A stretch of DNA of 35,673 bases, from assembly GCF_030813415.1 (NCBI RefSeq), contig NZ_JAUSUF010000019.1, positions 1-35,673 of the forward strand, in the 5' to 3' direction. Source of the DNA: Eubacterium multiforme. GTDB lineage: Bacteria; Bacillota; Clostridia; Clostridiales; Clostridiaceae. The notes beneath the pieces were generated by a model, which saw nothing but the letters and a program-made list of their open reading frames with translations, did not search any database and had not been told where the DNA came from. Below are positions 10,442-18,804 of the stretch, one piece after another. The translations under genes and the position numbers were made by a program. Numbering within the stretch: the first letter of the stretch is position 1; each line of letters begins with the position of its first letter.

Positions 10442-10481
10442 ACTCCTTTAAATAACTAATGTATCTATTAAATTTTAAATA

Positions 10482-11792
10482 CTATATTTCTTGAACAAAT
10501 TCAATTTCTTCTTCAAATTCTTCATTACTTTCTTCATCTTCAATTTGACTATAATACATCTTTTCATCAAGAGCATTTTCTTTCTTACTCACAATTAAAG
10601 TACATACACAATCTCCTATAACATTTACTGTTGTTCTACACATATCAAGTATTCTATCAATACCCATTATTAATCCTATTCCTTCAATAGGTAATCCAAC
10701 AGAATTTAAAACCATAGACAACATAATTAATCCAACTCCTGGAACTGCTGCTGTTCCTACTGATGCTAATGTTGCAGTTAATATAACTGTAAGTATTGAA
10801 TTTAAACCAAGTTCAACACCATAAATTTGTGCAATAAATACTGTTGCTACACCCTGCATTATAGCTGTTCCATCCATATTTATAGTAGCTCCAAGTGGTA
10901 ATGTAAAGGAAGATACTTCATTATGTACCCCTAAATTATTCATAGTTTTCATTGTAGCTGGAAGTGCTGCACTACTTGATGCTGTAGAAAAAGTTATTGC
11001 AGCAAAGTCTCCTAATCTTTTAAGAAAAGGCTTTACACTAAGACCAGTAAACCCTTTTAAAAGTGCAGTATATACTACACCAGCATGAATTAATAATGCT
11101 AATAATATTACAACCATATATTTTACCAAAGGTCCAAAAGCATCAAAACCTGTTGTTGCAAAAGTTTCTGCTATTAATGCAAATATTCCAAATGGTGCAA
11201 ACTTCATTACTATATTGACCATCTTTAAACATATTTCATTTAAACTAATCATTATATTTTTTACAGGCTTTGCTTTTTCCCCTAAAATACTTATAGTAGC
11301 ACCAAATAATACTGAAAAGAATATTACCTGTAACATTTCTCCCTCTACCATAGACTTTATAGGATTAGTTGGAATTATATTTAATAATACATCTGATAAA
11401 GGTTTAGTTTGTCCTATTTCAGGCTGCTTAGTAATTATTCCAGACATATCAAGCCCTATTCCTGGCTTAATAATAAGTGCTAATCCAATAGCAATAGAAA
11501 TTGCAATTGCAGTTGTAGATAAATAAAAAGCTAAAGTTCTTCCCCCAATTCTTCCTAAACTTTTTATGTTGCTTAAAGATGCAACTCCACAAGTTATTGA
11601 AACAAAAACTAAAGGAACAACTAGCATCTTTATTGCACTAATAAAGCCTTTTCCTAAAACCTTTATTATCCCATTAAGAAGTAGTGTATCCTTAATAAAT
11701 CCATTTGGTAAAAATTTAATAAGAAAGCCAACCAGAACTCCAATTGCTAATGCAATAAAAATTTTTGTAGTAAGTCCTAACTTTTTTTTCAT
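10482..11792 (-). CDS. Dicarboxylate/amino acid:cation symporter (DAACS family)
   Basis: This 436-residue membrane transporter moves acidic amino acids, dicarboxylates or small neutral amino acids with Na+ or H+. It shows the HP1 serine-rich motif TFSTASSSAALPATM, the TM7 NMDGTA motif, and the TM8 block DMCRTTVNVIGD. That block holds the substrate-binding D, R, T and N and the terminal Asp of the cation site known from GltPh. The Arg suggests an acidic substrate. The C-terminus is an acidic tail. The ATG at 11792 is preferred over an in-frame ATG at 11816 because AAGGGGG is correctly spaced for it. A second DAACS gene lies at 29609. Confidence 0.88.
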   Translation of the reverse strand: MKKKLGLTTKIFIALAIGVLVGFLIKFLPNGFIKDTLLLNGIIKVLGKGFISAIKMLVVPLVFVSITCGVASLSNIKSLGRIGGRTLAFYLSTTAIAISIAIGLALIIKPGIGLDMSGIITKQPEIGQTKPLSDVLLNIIPTNPIKSMVEGEMLQVIFFSVLFGATISILGEKAKPVKNIMISLNEICLKMVNIVMKFAPFGIFALIAETFATTGFDAFGPLVKYMVVILLALLIHAGVVYTALLKGFTGLSVKPFLKRLGDFAAITFSTASSSAALPATMKTMNNLGVHNEVSSFTLPLGATINMDGTAIMQGVATVFIAQIYGVELGLNSILTVILTATLASVGTAAVPGVGLIMLSMVLNSVGLPIEGIGLIMGIDRILDMCRTTVNVIGDCVCTLIVSKKENALDEKMYYSQIEDEESNEEFEEEIEFVQEI

Positions 11793-11903
11793 AAAATGCC
11801 CCCTTTTATAATGCAAAATAATATTTTATAGAAATCTAATAAATTTCTAATAAACATTAAGTTACATTATTTATTACTTATTGCTTTTATTTATTAATAA
11901 TTT

Positions 11904-11956
11904 AATTCTTCAATAAATATTTAGTTATAACTAAATAGCCCCAATAAAGAAGAATT
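11904..11956. promoter_or_regulatory. Nested palindrome, possible operator
   Basis: An 18-bp perfect palindrome, ATTTAGTTATAACTAAAT (11919-11936), lies inside a wider 8-bp inverted repeat, AATTCTTC/GAAGAATT (11904-11911 and 11949-11956). It is 127 bp upstream of the symporter start. It could be an operator or the terminator-like end of a small transcript. The rest of the 11793-12444 gap is very AT-rich and no gene was seen in it. Confidence 0.4.
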
Positions 11957-12444
11957 AAATATTATGCTTATTATTTTTTTCACTTAAATTTTTCTATGGC
12001 AATCTATAAAAGGTCAATTATCGATTTTTTAAATACTTTTAATTTAAAATAATATTTTTTGTTAGAAATGAATTTTTAGATATATCAAACATCTTCAAAT
12101 TTTTATTTATCTCAATATTTCTTTTTTATATTATATCACAAATGAATTATTTTTCTAACAATATTTCATTTATTTAATAAATTTATTTATTTTTATATAT
12201 AAACTCTTATATTAAGCTATTTATTAATTTTTTTAATTTAAATATGTCTGAATAATGAATATATAAATACAGCTTAATTCATATTATAGCTAGTTTCATA
12301 TTTTTATTCTTAATTAATACTAATTAAAATACGTGTAAAAATTTTATTTTTATATGAAAAATTTGTAAAACGAATTTTCTTAACAATAAAATACATATAT
12401 GTTAAAGTTAGTAATATATTAATTGGGAAGAGAGGTATATTTTT

Positions 12445-13857
12445 ATGAAAAAGAAATTTTTATCTGCAATGTTAGCAGGAACAATAATAATGACTAATTC
12501 AGTAAGTGTCTTTGCTACTGAAAACTCAAAAAATTTACAAAACAATACAAATGAAGTTGAAGTCTCTTTAAATAGTGAAAAAGAGGAAAAAACAAAATCC
12601 AATACTACTAAAAAATCTGAAAAGAAACAAACTAAAAAGAAAACTATGGATCAAGCAACTCATGAGCAATTAATTTATGCTATTGATGAAATGAAAGAAG
12701 CAATACCACTTCTAGATACTGCTGATTTCACTAATCAATCTAGATATGACAGAATGATTGCTTTCTCAACTGCATCATTAGATAGAGTTAGAGGATTTGA
12801 TGAAAGTAAAATAACAGCTGAAATGAAACCTCATATTGAATGGATTGAAGAATCAGGAGATGAAATCCGTAATGCTACTTACAGAATAAATAGAGTATTA
12901 CACGCTATAAATAACGTTAAGACAGTATTTAGTCCAGATAGAAAAGATACTATTGAAAATAAAAAGATAGTTTTAAAAAGTTTAGATCAAGTTATAAAAG
13001 AAGAAAAAGAAGCTTCAATACTTAATCAAAAAACATTAGATAGTTCTTCAGATATATTAAAAAAATACTCTGAAAAACTAAAAGAAGAAATAGAAAATAG
13101 CCAAGCTGATGAAGCTTTACTTAAAGAATTAACATATGCAGTTGAAGAAATGAGAATTGCAAAGGATCTTTTTGAAACTGCTGATTTCACTAACAAAGAT
13201 AATTATGATAGAATGATTATTTTTGCAACAACTTCTTTAGATAGATCTAGAGCTCTAAATATAAAGGAAGATCATAAATGGTATGGTCATATAAAATGGA
13301 TTGAAGCAACTGGAGATAGAATAAGAAATGCTACAAATAGTATAGATAGATTATTAGTGGCAATTGATAATGTAAAAACAGTATTTAATCCAGATAGAAA
13401 AGATACTGTTGATAATATGAAAATTGTCTTAAATATATTAAATGATATAATCAATCAAGAAGAAGCAGCAGGACATTTAAATAAAGTTACTATAGAAAGT
13501 GCAAAAAAGATACTTAAAGACTACTGGTTCAATATGCCTGCATCTCCAGATGGAGAAGTACCTGATATGGGAGTTGACCCAGAAAAACCTGATACAGGTG
13601 TTAAACCAGAACAACCTGAAGAGCCTTCAAACCCAGATGAAGAAAAACCTGATACAGGTGTTAAACCAGAACAACCTGAAAAGCCTTCAAATCCAAATGA
13701 AGAAAAACCTAGTACAAATAAACCTACAAAACCATCAAATAATGCTACAACTATTAAAGGACCACTTCCAAAAACCGGTTTCCAAAATGGTTTATTATCA
13801 CTAGGAATAATCTCAACATTATCAGGAGCTTTCTTAACTTTTAAGAAAAGAAAATAG
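12445..13857 (+). CDS. LPXTG-anchored surface protein with two copies of an unrecognised helical repeat
   Basis: This is a 470-residue exported protein. It has a signal peptide (residues 1 to about 25), a Lys/Glu-rich linker, two tandem copies of a charged, probably helical domain (about 74-210 and 227-360), a proline-rich wall-spanning stretch (about 367-435), and an LPKTG sortase signal at 441-445 with a hydrophobic segment and a KKRK tail. Each copy starts with YA-[IV]-[DE]-EM, then a DRM...F-x-T-x-SLDR core, an H-I-x-WIE segment, IRNAT, and AI-[DN]-NVKTVF-x-PDRKDT. I do not recognise the domain. The secreted neighbour at 14206 carries two more copies. A GAGAGG site lies upstream of the ATG. 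It may be an adhesin or wall-binding protein, but function is unknown. Confidence 0.85.
   Translation: MKKKFLSAMLAGTIIMTNSVSVFATENSKNLQNNTNEVEVSLNSEKEEKTKSNTTKKSEKKQTKKKTMDQATHEQLIYAIDEMKEAIPLLDTADFTNQSRYDRMIAFSTASLDRVRGFDESKITAEMKPHIEWIEESGDEIRNATYRINRVLHAINNVKTVFSPDRKDTIENKKIVLKSLDQVIKEEKEASILNQKTLDSSSDILKKYSEKLKEEIENSQADEALLKELTYAVEEMRIAKDLFETADFTNKDNYDRMIIFATTSLDRSRALNIKEDHKWYGHIKWIEATGDRIRNATNSIDRLLVAIDNVKTVFNPDRKDTVDNMKIVLNILNDIINQEEAAGHLNKVTIESAKKILKDYWFNMPASPDGEVPDMGVDPEKPDTGVKPEQPEEPSNPDEEKPDTGVKPEQPEKPSNPNEEKPSTNKPTKPSNNATTIKGPLPKTGFQNGLLSLGIISTLSGAFLTFKKRK
13581..13710 (+). repeat. 60-bp tandem repeat encoding a proline-rich stalk
   Basis: Two nearly identical 60-bp units (13581-13640, 13641-13700) and the start of a third encode the 20-residue unit EKPDTGVKPEQPEEPSNPDE. 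This is the wall-spanning region just before the LPKTG signal. Copy number may vary between strains. Confidence 0.9.
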
Positions 13858-13896
13858 AGGTATTTAGAATGTTAAAGGCAACTTATTTAATAAAAA

Positions 13897-13942
13897 AACC
13901 TTGAACTTTATTAAATATATTAATATATAACAAATTCCAAGG
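13897..13942 (+). terminator. Weak candidate terminator after the LPXTG gene
   Basis: A CCTTG/CAAGG stem encloses an AT-rich palindromic stretch and is followed by CTTCTTT. The pairing is short and the loop long, so this is only a weak call. Confidence 0.35.
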
Positions 13943-14085
13943 CTTCTTTAAAAATATAAATAAAGTACAATACTAATTAAAACATTTTTGCTTGCCGGCT
14001 ATTTTGTTTTCTAAAGTATATACTATAATATATTTTACTATAAAGAAATTTATTTATTCTTTGTTTATATATTATACCAATAATT

Positions 14086-14115
14086 ATGTCAACACAAATT
14101 GATATCTATTATACT
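14086..14115 (+). promoter_or_regulatory. Candidate promoter of the secreted repeat protein
   Basis: ATGTCA (14086-14091) and TATACT (14110-14115) are 18 bp apart and lie about 90 bp upstream of the start codon. The fit to sigma-A is moderate, and AT-rich sequence gives many chance matches. Confidence 0.35.
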
Positions 14116-14205
14116 AATATTTAATTAACATTGTTTTTTTATTTAAATATTGCCTCTAATATAAATTTAATTTTTTATGTTTATTTTAAGGAGGAACAAA
14201 AAAGC

Positions 14206-14826
14206 ATGTTAAAAAAGAAAATTTCACAAATTATGGCTGCAACAATGATCTTAGGAGTAGTTTCAGGAATAGCTCCTGCTACAAATGCAAGTGCAGCAGA
14301 AAAAACTACAAAGACTTCTGTTGAACAAAAGGCATCTCCTAAATTAGATGAAGAAACAATGACTCAATTAGGTTATGCTATTGAAGAAATGAGAATTGCT
14401 TCAGACATATTATCTAAAGGAACTAATTTAAAGCCTCAAGATGTAAGAAGAATGAGAGTATTTGCCTCAACTTCAATAGATAGAGTTAGAGGATTAAATA
14501 TAGATTCATCTAATGAAAATTATGGACATGTTCAATCATTAGAACAACACTATAAGAGAATTTTTAATGTTTTAGTATCAATAGATAACTATGTATTAGA
14601 ACAATTAACTTATGCAGTTGAAGAAATGAGAATTGCTGTTAATGAATTAAATGCTGGCTCTAAAGATTATGACAGAGTATTAACATTTGCTGTAACTGCT
14701 TTAGAAAGAATTAGACCTCTTGGATTAGACTCTGAAAGCCAACATTATAACCACTACAATTGGGTTGTAAATTCATATGATTATGTTGTAAATAAAATAG
14801 CTCAAACACCAGCACCATTAAAGTAA
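14206..14826 (+). CDS. Secreted protein with two copies of the same repeat domain
   Basis: This is a 206-residue exported protein with a signal peptide ending near ASA-AE (residue 30). Two compact copies of the domain found in the LPXTG neighbour follow (about 54-125 and 131-190). Shared features are YAIEEMRIA and YAVEEMRIA, the DR-x-x-x-FA-x-T-x-[IL]-[DE]-R-[VI]-R core with a following GL or LGL, and H-x-x-W or H-x-x-S segments. There is no LPXTG motif and no C-terminal TM, so it should be released or held non-covalently. The ATG at 14206 is used because AAGGAGGA lies directly upstream; the in-frame ATG at 14131 would add an unlikely N-terminus. It may pair with the anchored protein. Confidence 0.82.
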   Translation: MLKKKISQIMAATMILGVVSGIAPATNASAAEKTTKTSVEQKASPKLDEETMTQLGYAIEEMRIASDILSKGTNLKPQDVRRMRVFASTSIDRVRGLNIDSSNENYGHVQSLEQHYKRIFNVLVSIDNYVLEQLTYAVEEMRIAVNELNAGSKDYDRVLTFAVTALERIRPLGLDSESQHYNHYNWVVNSYDYVVNKIAQTPAPLK

Positions 14827-14844
14827 TTTAAAACCTATATAAAT

Positions 14845-14880
14845 AAACACACCTTTAGATTTTCTATAGGTGTGTTTTTC
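14845..14880 (+). terminator. Terminator after the secreted repeat protein
   Basis: A 10-bp perfect stem, AAACACACCT/AGGTGTGTTT (14845-14854 with 14868-14877), is followed by a T-run. It lies 18 bp past the stop codon. Confidence 0.88.
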
Positions 14881-14922
14881 TTTTCAATATTTTTAATTGT
14901 TTAAAGTTATATATTCTATCTC

Positions 14923-15264
14923 TTATAACTTTTTAACAAATTCAGATTTTAATTGCATAGCTCCAAATCCATCAATTTTACAATCAATATTATGATCGCC
15001 TTCAACTAAACGTATATTCTTTACTTTTGTACCTTTTTTTAGGGCTGATGAACATCCCTTTACTTTAAGATCCTTAATTATAGTTATAGAATCACCATCA
15101 CTTAAGATGTTTCCGTTAGAATCTTTAACTATAAGTTCATCTTCATTATTTTCATTTTCTGATCCTAAAGTCCACTCATGAGCACATTCTGGACAAATTA
15201 AGAAATTTCCATCTTCATAAGTATACTCTGAATTACATTTTGGACAATTTGGTAATTTAATCAT
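14923..15264 (-). CDS. yjdM: YjdM/PhnA-family zinc-ribbon protein
   Basis: This is a small 113-residue protein. Its N-terminal zinc ribbon has [21 protein letters not shown] (two CxxC pairs, residues 7-10 and about 24-27), and it ends in a PhnA-type SH3-like domain: DSNGN-x-L-x-DGD, then KDLKVKG, and a closing [13 protein letters not shown]. The family was named after alkylphosphonate utilisation, but no phosphonate function has been shown for YjdM and its role is unknown. The gene stands alone, with its own AATGGAGGAAATCAAATAATG-like start region, and converges on the secreted repeat protein. Confidence 0.9.
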   Translation of the reverse strand: MIKLPNCPKCNSEYTYEDGNFLICPECAHEWTLGSENENNEDELIVKDSNGNILSDGDSITIIKDLKVKGCSSALKKGTKVKNIRLVEGDHNIDCKIDGFGAMQLKSEFVKKL

Positions 15265-15469
15265 TATTTGATTTCCTCCATTTTGGTTATTGCTAATTCT
15301 AATAAATTCCCTTTTTATAACTTTGTAAGAATAAGAATTATAAACTTGAAATTTACAAAAACATATAGGGGGATATTTATAGGTTTATATAATATCATAG
15401 TCTTATTATATTGACAAATGATTTTACATAAGTACATACCTTTAAGTAATCTAAAATTAAAATCTAAAA

Positions 15470-15542
15470 TAGGCTATATTTATTATATAGTAATTATTTT
15501 AAAGGAACCTCTAAAACTACCACTAGCTTAAAATATAGCCTA
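15470..15542 (-). terminator. Long-range 12-bp inverted repeat after the MATE gene
   Basis: TAGGCTATATTT (15470-15481) and AAATATAGCCTA (15531-15542) are perfect complements 49 nt apart, just past the MATE stop codon. On the minus strand the 3' arm is followed by TTTTAGATTTT. It is probably a long-loop terminator or 3' stability element. The rest of 15265-15547 shows no gene. Confidence 0.5.
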
Positions 15543-15547
15543 ATATA

Positions 15548-16885
15548 TTATTTTCTAATTAAACACTTTTTATATCTAAAATAAAATGCTATTGATATTA
15601 TCATATAATTTAATGCCATACCAATATATACCCCATATAAACCTAACTTTAATCCTTCTGTAAATAAAATTATAAACCCTAGACCTATAAAGTTAATTAT
15701 TATTGAGGCAAAAAACACCCAATTTACATCTCCTATTCCTTGAAGGCTATATTTATATATAGTTAATGGAATAAAAAAGAGATTTACACTAAAAACTGCT
15801 GGCATATAAGTAATAGAATTTTTAACCAGCTCTCTATTATCTGTTATTATATATGGTACATACTCCCTAAATACTAAAAACACTATTGATAGAGTTAAAT
15901 AAAATATTGCTGCAAATACTAAACATTTTTTAGGAGTTATCTTTATGCCACTAGTATTATTAGCTCCTAAGTCTTCTGCTATTATTGTTAAAGATGCCTG
16001 CGAATAAGAATAAATTGGCATTGATGCAATACCCACTATTGATAGGAGTAAATTATATACCGAAACTTCTATCACTCCTAACCTAGCTAAAATTGAATTA
16101 ATAGCTATAACTATTAATGTTGATTCAAGTATCTCTTGTCCTATTATTGGTAATGATATCTTTATTGTTTCTTTAAAATTTTCAAGTATTTTAATATTAG
16201 AAATTTTTAAAATACCATCTTTTCTTATAAAAACTATATATATTAAAACATTTAAAACTAAGGCTAATATGGAACCAATTGCATTTCCCTTAATACCAAG
16301 CTTTGGAAAACCAAATTTTCCAAATATAAATATATAGTCAAAAAATACATTGGATACTGATGCTACTATATTTCCATACAATATATTTTTTGTTTTATTT
16401 ATAATTTTAAAATAAGAAGAAAAGGTAAAAAGTATCATATTTAGTCCAAGAGACAAACTAAATATATTAAAATACTCCACTGCTTGAACTAAAATCTCAC
16501 CTTTTAGCCCATATAATTTTTCTATAAAAAAGCTTCCAAATCTTAAAGCTCCTAGGAAAAATATTAATCCAATTAATATACTTATAAATATATTAAGGAT
16601 AAAGTTATTTTTTAACTTACCATAATTATTTTCTCCTCTGCACCTTGAACCAATTATATTAAATCCAACTGAAATTGAACCAAGCACTCCGGTTATACTA
16701 TTTACAGTAGTTACTATAATAGAAACTGCTGCAAATCCTATTAATGATACTCTTCCAATCATGGCTTCATCACAAAGTCCAATAATCATAGATGAAACAT
16801 TATTAAGCATTAAAGGAATTGCTATATTATTTATTTTTTTGTATTCTAAATTATTAAATTTATTTATTAAGTTTTTTATTATCAT
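15548..16885 (-). CDS. MATE-family efflux transporter
   Basis: This 445-residue protein has 12 predicted TM segments in two six-helix halves. MATE pumps expel drugs or metabolites using Na+ or H+ gradients. The N-terminal half shows the family pattern IPLMLNNVSSMIIGLCDEAMIGR and GFNIIGSRCRGENN. The second half restarts with SLPIIGQEILEST. The ribosome binding site, GAAGGGTGG, lies in the 3' arm of an 11-bp hairpin, and a 12-codon leader ORF with its own AAGGAG precedes it, so translation is probably regulated. A MerR-type regulator lies directly upstream on the same strand. The substrate is unknown. Confidence 0.88.
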   Translation of the reverse strand: MIIKNLINKFNNLEYKKINNIAIPLMLNNVSSMIIGLCDEAMIGRVSLIGFAAVSIIVTTVNSITGVLGSISVGFNIIGSRCRGENNYGKLKNNFILNIFISILIGLIFFLGALRFGSFFIEKLYGLKGEILVQAVEYFNIFSLSLGLNMILFTFSSYFKIINKTKNILYGNIVASVSNVFFDYIFIFGKFGFPKLGIKGNAIGSILALVLNVLIYIVFIRKDGILKISNIKILENFKETIKISLPIIGQEILESTLIVIAINSILARLGVIEVSVYNLLLSIVGIASMPIYSYSQASLTIIAEDLGANNTSGIKITPKKCLVFAAIFYLTLSIVFLVFREYVPYIITDNRELVKNSITYMPAVFSVNLFFIPLTIYKYSLQGIGDVNWVFFASIIINFIGLGFIILFTEGLKLGLYGVYIGMALNYMIISIAFYFRYKKCLIRK

Positions 16886-16893
16886 TTAAACCA

Positions 16894-16920
16894 CCCTTCT
16901 TTTTTATTTAAAAAGAAGGG
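16894..16920 (-). promoter_or_regulatory. Hairpin sequestering the MATE ribosome binding site
   Basis: A perfect 11-bp stem (16910-16920 with 16894-16904; arms CCCTTCTTTTT and AAAAAGAAGGG in RNA order) has a 5-nt loop. The 3' arm contains the GAAGGG part of the MATE Shine-Dalgarno, followed by TGG and the ATG at 16885. There is no U-run, so translation rather than transcription is the likely target. The leader ORF runs through the 5' arm and stops at the loop. Confidence 0.7.
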
Positions 16921-16942
16921 AAAATACAGGCGCATAAACCAT
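16904..16942 (-). CDS. Putative 12-residue leader peptide ahead of the MATE pump
   Basis: An ORF of 12 codons encodes MVYAPVFSLLFK, with an optimal AAGGAG (16956-16951) 8 nt before its ATG and a TAA in the loop of the hairpin. Its last codons form the 5' arm of that hairpin. A ribosome stalled here would stop the hairpin forming and expose the MATE ribosome binding site. This is the layout known from inducible chloramphenicol and macrolide resistance genes. A second, overlapping frame from an ATG at 16935 encodes 17 residues and ends in an ATGA overlap with the MATE start, but has no good binding site of its own. Confidence 0.55.
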   Translation of the reverse strand: MVYAPVFSLLFK

Positions 16943-16962
16943 TTTATCAACTCCTTAATTAC

Positions 16963-16991
16963 ATTATATAAAGTTTTTACTTTAATCTTAA
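16963..16991 (-). promoter_or_regulatory. Candidate promoter for the MATE leader transcript
   Basis: TTAAGA (16991-16986) and a perfect TATAAT (16968-16963) are 17 bp apart on the minus strand. The predicted start, near 16956, would place the leader peptide's AAGGAG at the very 5' end of the RNA. That is tight, so an upstream start is also possible. Confidence 0.45.
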
Positions 16992-17105
16992 ATTTAAATA
17001 TATTACTTCTATTATAAAACTTATTTACAATAAAATACATATGACCCCATAAATATCCAGGAGTATGAATTATTTTAATTTTACCATTTCCTAAATCTAT
17101 CCCAT

Positions 17106-17918
17106 TTAATTATTATCCTCTACAAAAATTTGAATTTGGCAGTTATAAGACTCTGTATTAAAAAGTTCATTAAAAAGCTCTATTTCAATAAAACTCTTAA
17201 TATTTAAATTATGTTCCTTTGCATAATTAACTATTTTTTTAATACGTTCATCCTCATTATCTTTGCTATAATTTAGCGTTAAATATTTTCCTTTTGGTAA
17301 TACTTTTATATTATCTTCTGAATCTATATTTATATTTTTAAGTTCCTTTAAACCATTAAACACATATACTGGCTTTATGTCTTCTTTTGAATTAAATTCA
17401 TATACTATTCCTCTATCTAAAGATATCTTTATATCTTTCTCTTGAATTATTTTCTCTAAATTTGAATAATAAAGTAATTCCTTTAAACTACCCGCCTCTT
17501 TGCATGGTGCTGTAATTATATGACGCTCATGAAAAAATTTAGTGGTGATTTCATCATTTTCTAATATTCTTCTAGAGGTTTTTACTGTTTCATTTAAGTC
17601 ATCAATATTTTTAATTATTTCTTTCATTTTCTTTATATTTTCTTCTGCTTCGTCTTTCTTTATTTCTAAAAATTTTAGTAGTTTATCAGTGTTACATTCC
17701 TTAAAAATTTCTTGAAGTTCCTTTATACTTGTTCCTAAGGCTCTACATCCTTTTATAATATCTATATAAATAAACTGATCTATAGAATAATATCTATAAC
17801 CTGTTTCTTCATCAACATAACTTGGAATAAGAATACCCATTTTATGATAATATCTTAAAGCCTTTATAGTTATCTTTTTAATCTTTGAAACTTCACCAAT
17901 AGAAAATAAATTTTTCAT
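17106..17918 (-). CDS. MerR-family regulator with GyrI-like ligand-binding domain
   Basis: This is a 270-residue transcription regulator. The N-terminal winged helix reads FSIGEVSKIKKITIKALRYYHKMGIL...GYRYYS (residues about 4-50), a canonical MerR/BmrR DNA-binding domain. A coiled-coil dimer helix follows (about 75-115). The C-terminal part, about residues 125-270, has the size and pattern of a GyrI-like small-molecule-binding domain, as in BmrR. AAAGGAAG lies 8 nt before the ATG at 17918; the longer form from 17987 has no such site. It lies directly upstream of the MATE pump on the same strand, so drug-responsive control of that pump is plausible but not shown. Confidence 0.85.
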   Translation of the reverse strand: MKNLFSIGEVSKIKKITIKALRYYHKMGILIPSYVDEETGYRYYSIDQFIYIDIIKGCRALGTSIKELQEIFKECNTDKLLKFLEIKKDEAEENIKKMKEIIKNIDDLNETVKTSRRILENDEITTKFFHERHIITAPCKEAGSLKELLYYSNLEKIIQEKDIKISLDRGIVYEFNSKEDIKPVYVFNGLKELKNINIDSEDNIKVLPKGKYLTLNYSKDNEDERIKKIVNYAKEHNLNIKSFIEIELFNELFNTESYNCQIQIFVEDNN

Positions 17919-18050
17919 CTTAATAACTTCCTTTAATATTTTTAATTTTATTGTTGACTCTCCCCTTAGAGAACACATTACTATCATTATAAGATGTTTT
18001 TACCATAAAATACAAATTTAATTTTTAATATGAAAGGGTTTGGTGTAACT

Positions 18051-18680
18051 ATGAATAAGGTAATTTATAGAGATTTAGTTAAAGAGGATTATGGGACTAT
18101 AAAAGAGTTAATTGGTGAAGCTTTTGGCTTTAATGAATTTATTAAAAATAAGACACTTTTAGATTCAGTATTAGATTCTTATATGAAAGACTGCATTTTG
18201 GAAAGTTCCTTTAGTAAAGTAGCAGAAAAAGATAATAAACTAATTGGTTTTATTTTAGGGAAAGCAGAAAATGATGAAAATATTTTAGAAGAACCTAATA
18301 AAATTTTAAATAATGAAGAGGAAAATCTTGCTTTAATTATGGATAATGAAGAAAATCAGATAATAATACAAGAATTATTAAAAATCACAGATACCTATAA
18401 GGAAATTATAGAAGGAAAAGAAGATAACTTTCAAGGTGCAATACAATTATTTATTGTATCTAAAGAATCTAGAGGACTTGGCGTTGGCAAAACTCTAATT
18501 AATCATTTATTTAACTATATGAAAAGTAGAGATGTAAAATCCCTGTACTTATATACAGATACTAGATGTAACTATGGATTTTATGATAGTCAAAACTTTA
18601 AGCGTCTAAATGAAAAAGAAATTACTTTCACTTCTTTAAATTCAAAGCTTAACGTATTTTTGTACGGATATAATTTTTAA
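18051..18680 (+). CDS. GNAT-family N-acetyltransferase
   Basis: This is a 209-residue cytoplasmic acyl-CoA-dependent acetyltransferase of unknown substrate. It opens with IYRDLVKEDYGTIKELI, a typical GNAT first strand and helix, and has the motif A region QLFIVSKESRGLGVGKTLINHLF, with the R-G-x-G-V-G-K acetyl-CoA loop near residue 150. SLYLYTDTRCNYGFYDSQNF is the usual strand 6-helix motif B. An acidic insert (about residues 80-130) is longer than in simple GNATs. A GGTG lies 5 nt before the ATG at 18051. The in-frame ATG at 18030 has no binding site, so the shorter form is chosen with moderate certainty. It is divergent from the MerR gene. Confidence 0.82.
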   Translation: MNKVIYRDLVKEDYGTIKELIGEAFGFNEFIKNKTLLDSVLDSYMKDCILESSFSKVAEKDNKLIGFILGKAENDENILEEPNKILNNEEENLALIMDNEENQIIIQELLKITDTYKEIIEGKEDNFQGAIQLFIVSKESRGLGVGKTLINHLFNYMKSRDVKSLYLYTDTRCNYGFYDSQNFKRLNEKEITFTSLNSKLNVFLYGYNF

Positions 18681-18690
18681 CTAATGAAAT

Positions 18691-18734
18691 AGAGTAGCCT
18701 TTAAGCTATAACTCTTAGGCTACTCTAAGCTTTT
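18691..18734 (+). terminator. Terminator after the GNAT gene
   Basis: A 10-bp perfect stem, AGAGTAGCCT/AGGCTACTCT (18691-18700 with 18717-18726), is followed by AAGCTTTT. It lies between convergent genes. Confidence 0.7.
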
Positions 18735-18804
18735 ATAAAACTCTCTGCAAAATTAAATATGTTTAAAGGACTTCTAAAATCAATACTTACTCAAAATACA
18801 AATT

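Noticed and set aside
12372..12386. CodY-box-like sequence AATTTTCTTAACAAT upstream of the LPXTG gene
   Set aside because: It matches about 12 of 15 positions of the consensus, but such matches are frequent by chance in DNA this AT-rich.
13581..13710. Possible CRISPR-like repeats
   Set aside because: The units are contiguous without spacers and code for an in-frame proline-rich stalk.
13499..13804. ORF in a second frame over the proline-rich repeats
   Set aside because: It is a shadow of the 60-bp tandem repeat in the LPXTG gene; it has no binding site and no plausible product.
17040..17080. MerR-type operator dyad upstream of the MATE promoter (CATATGACC...GGAGTATG)
   Set aside because: Only the outer four bases and scattered inner ones pair, and it is not within a 19-bp spacer promoter.
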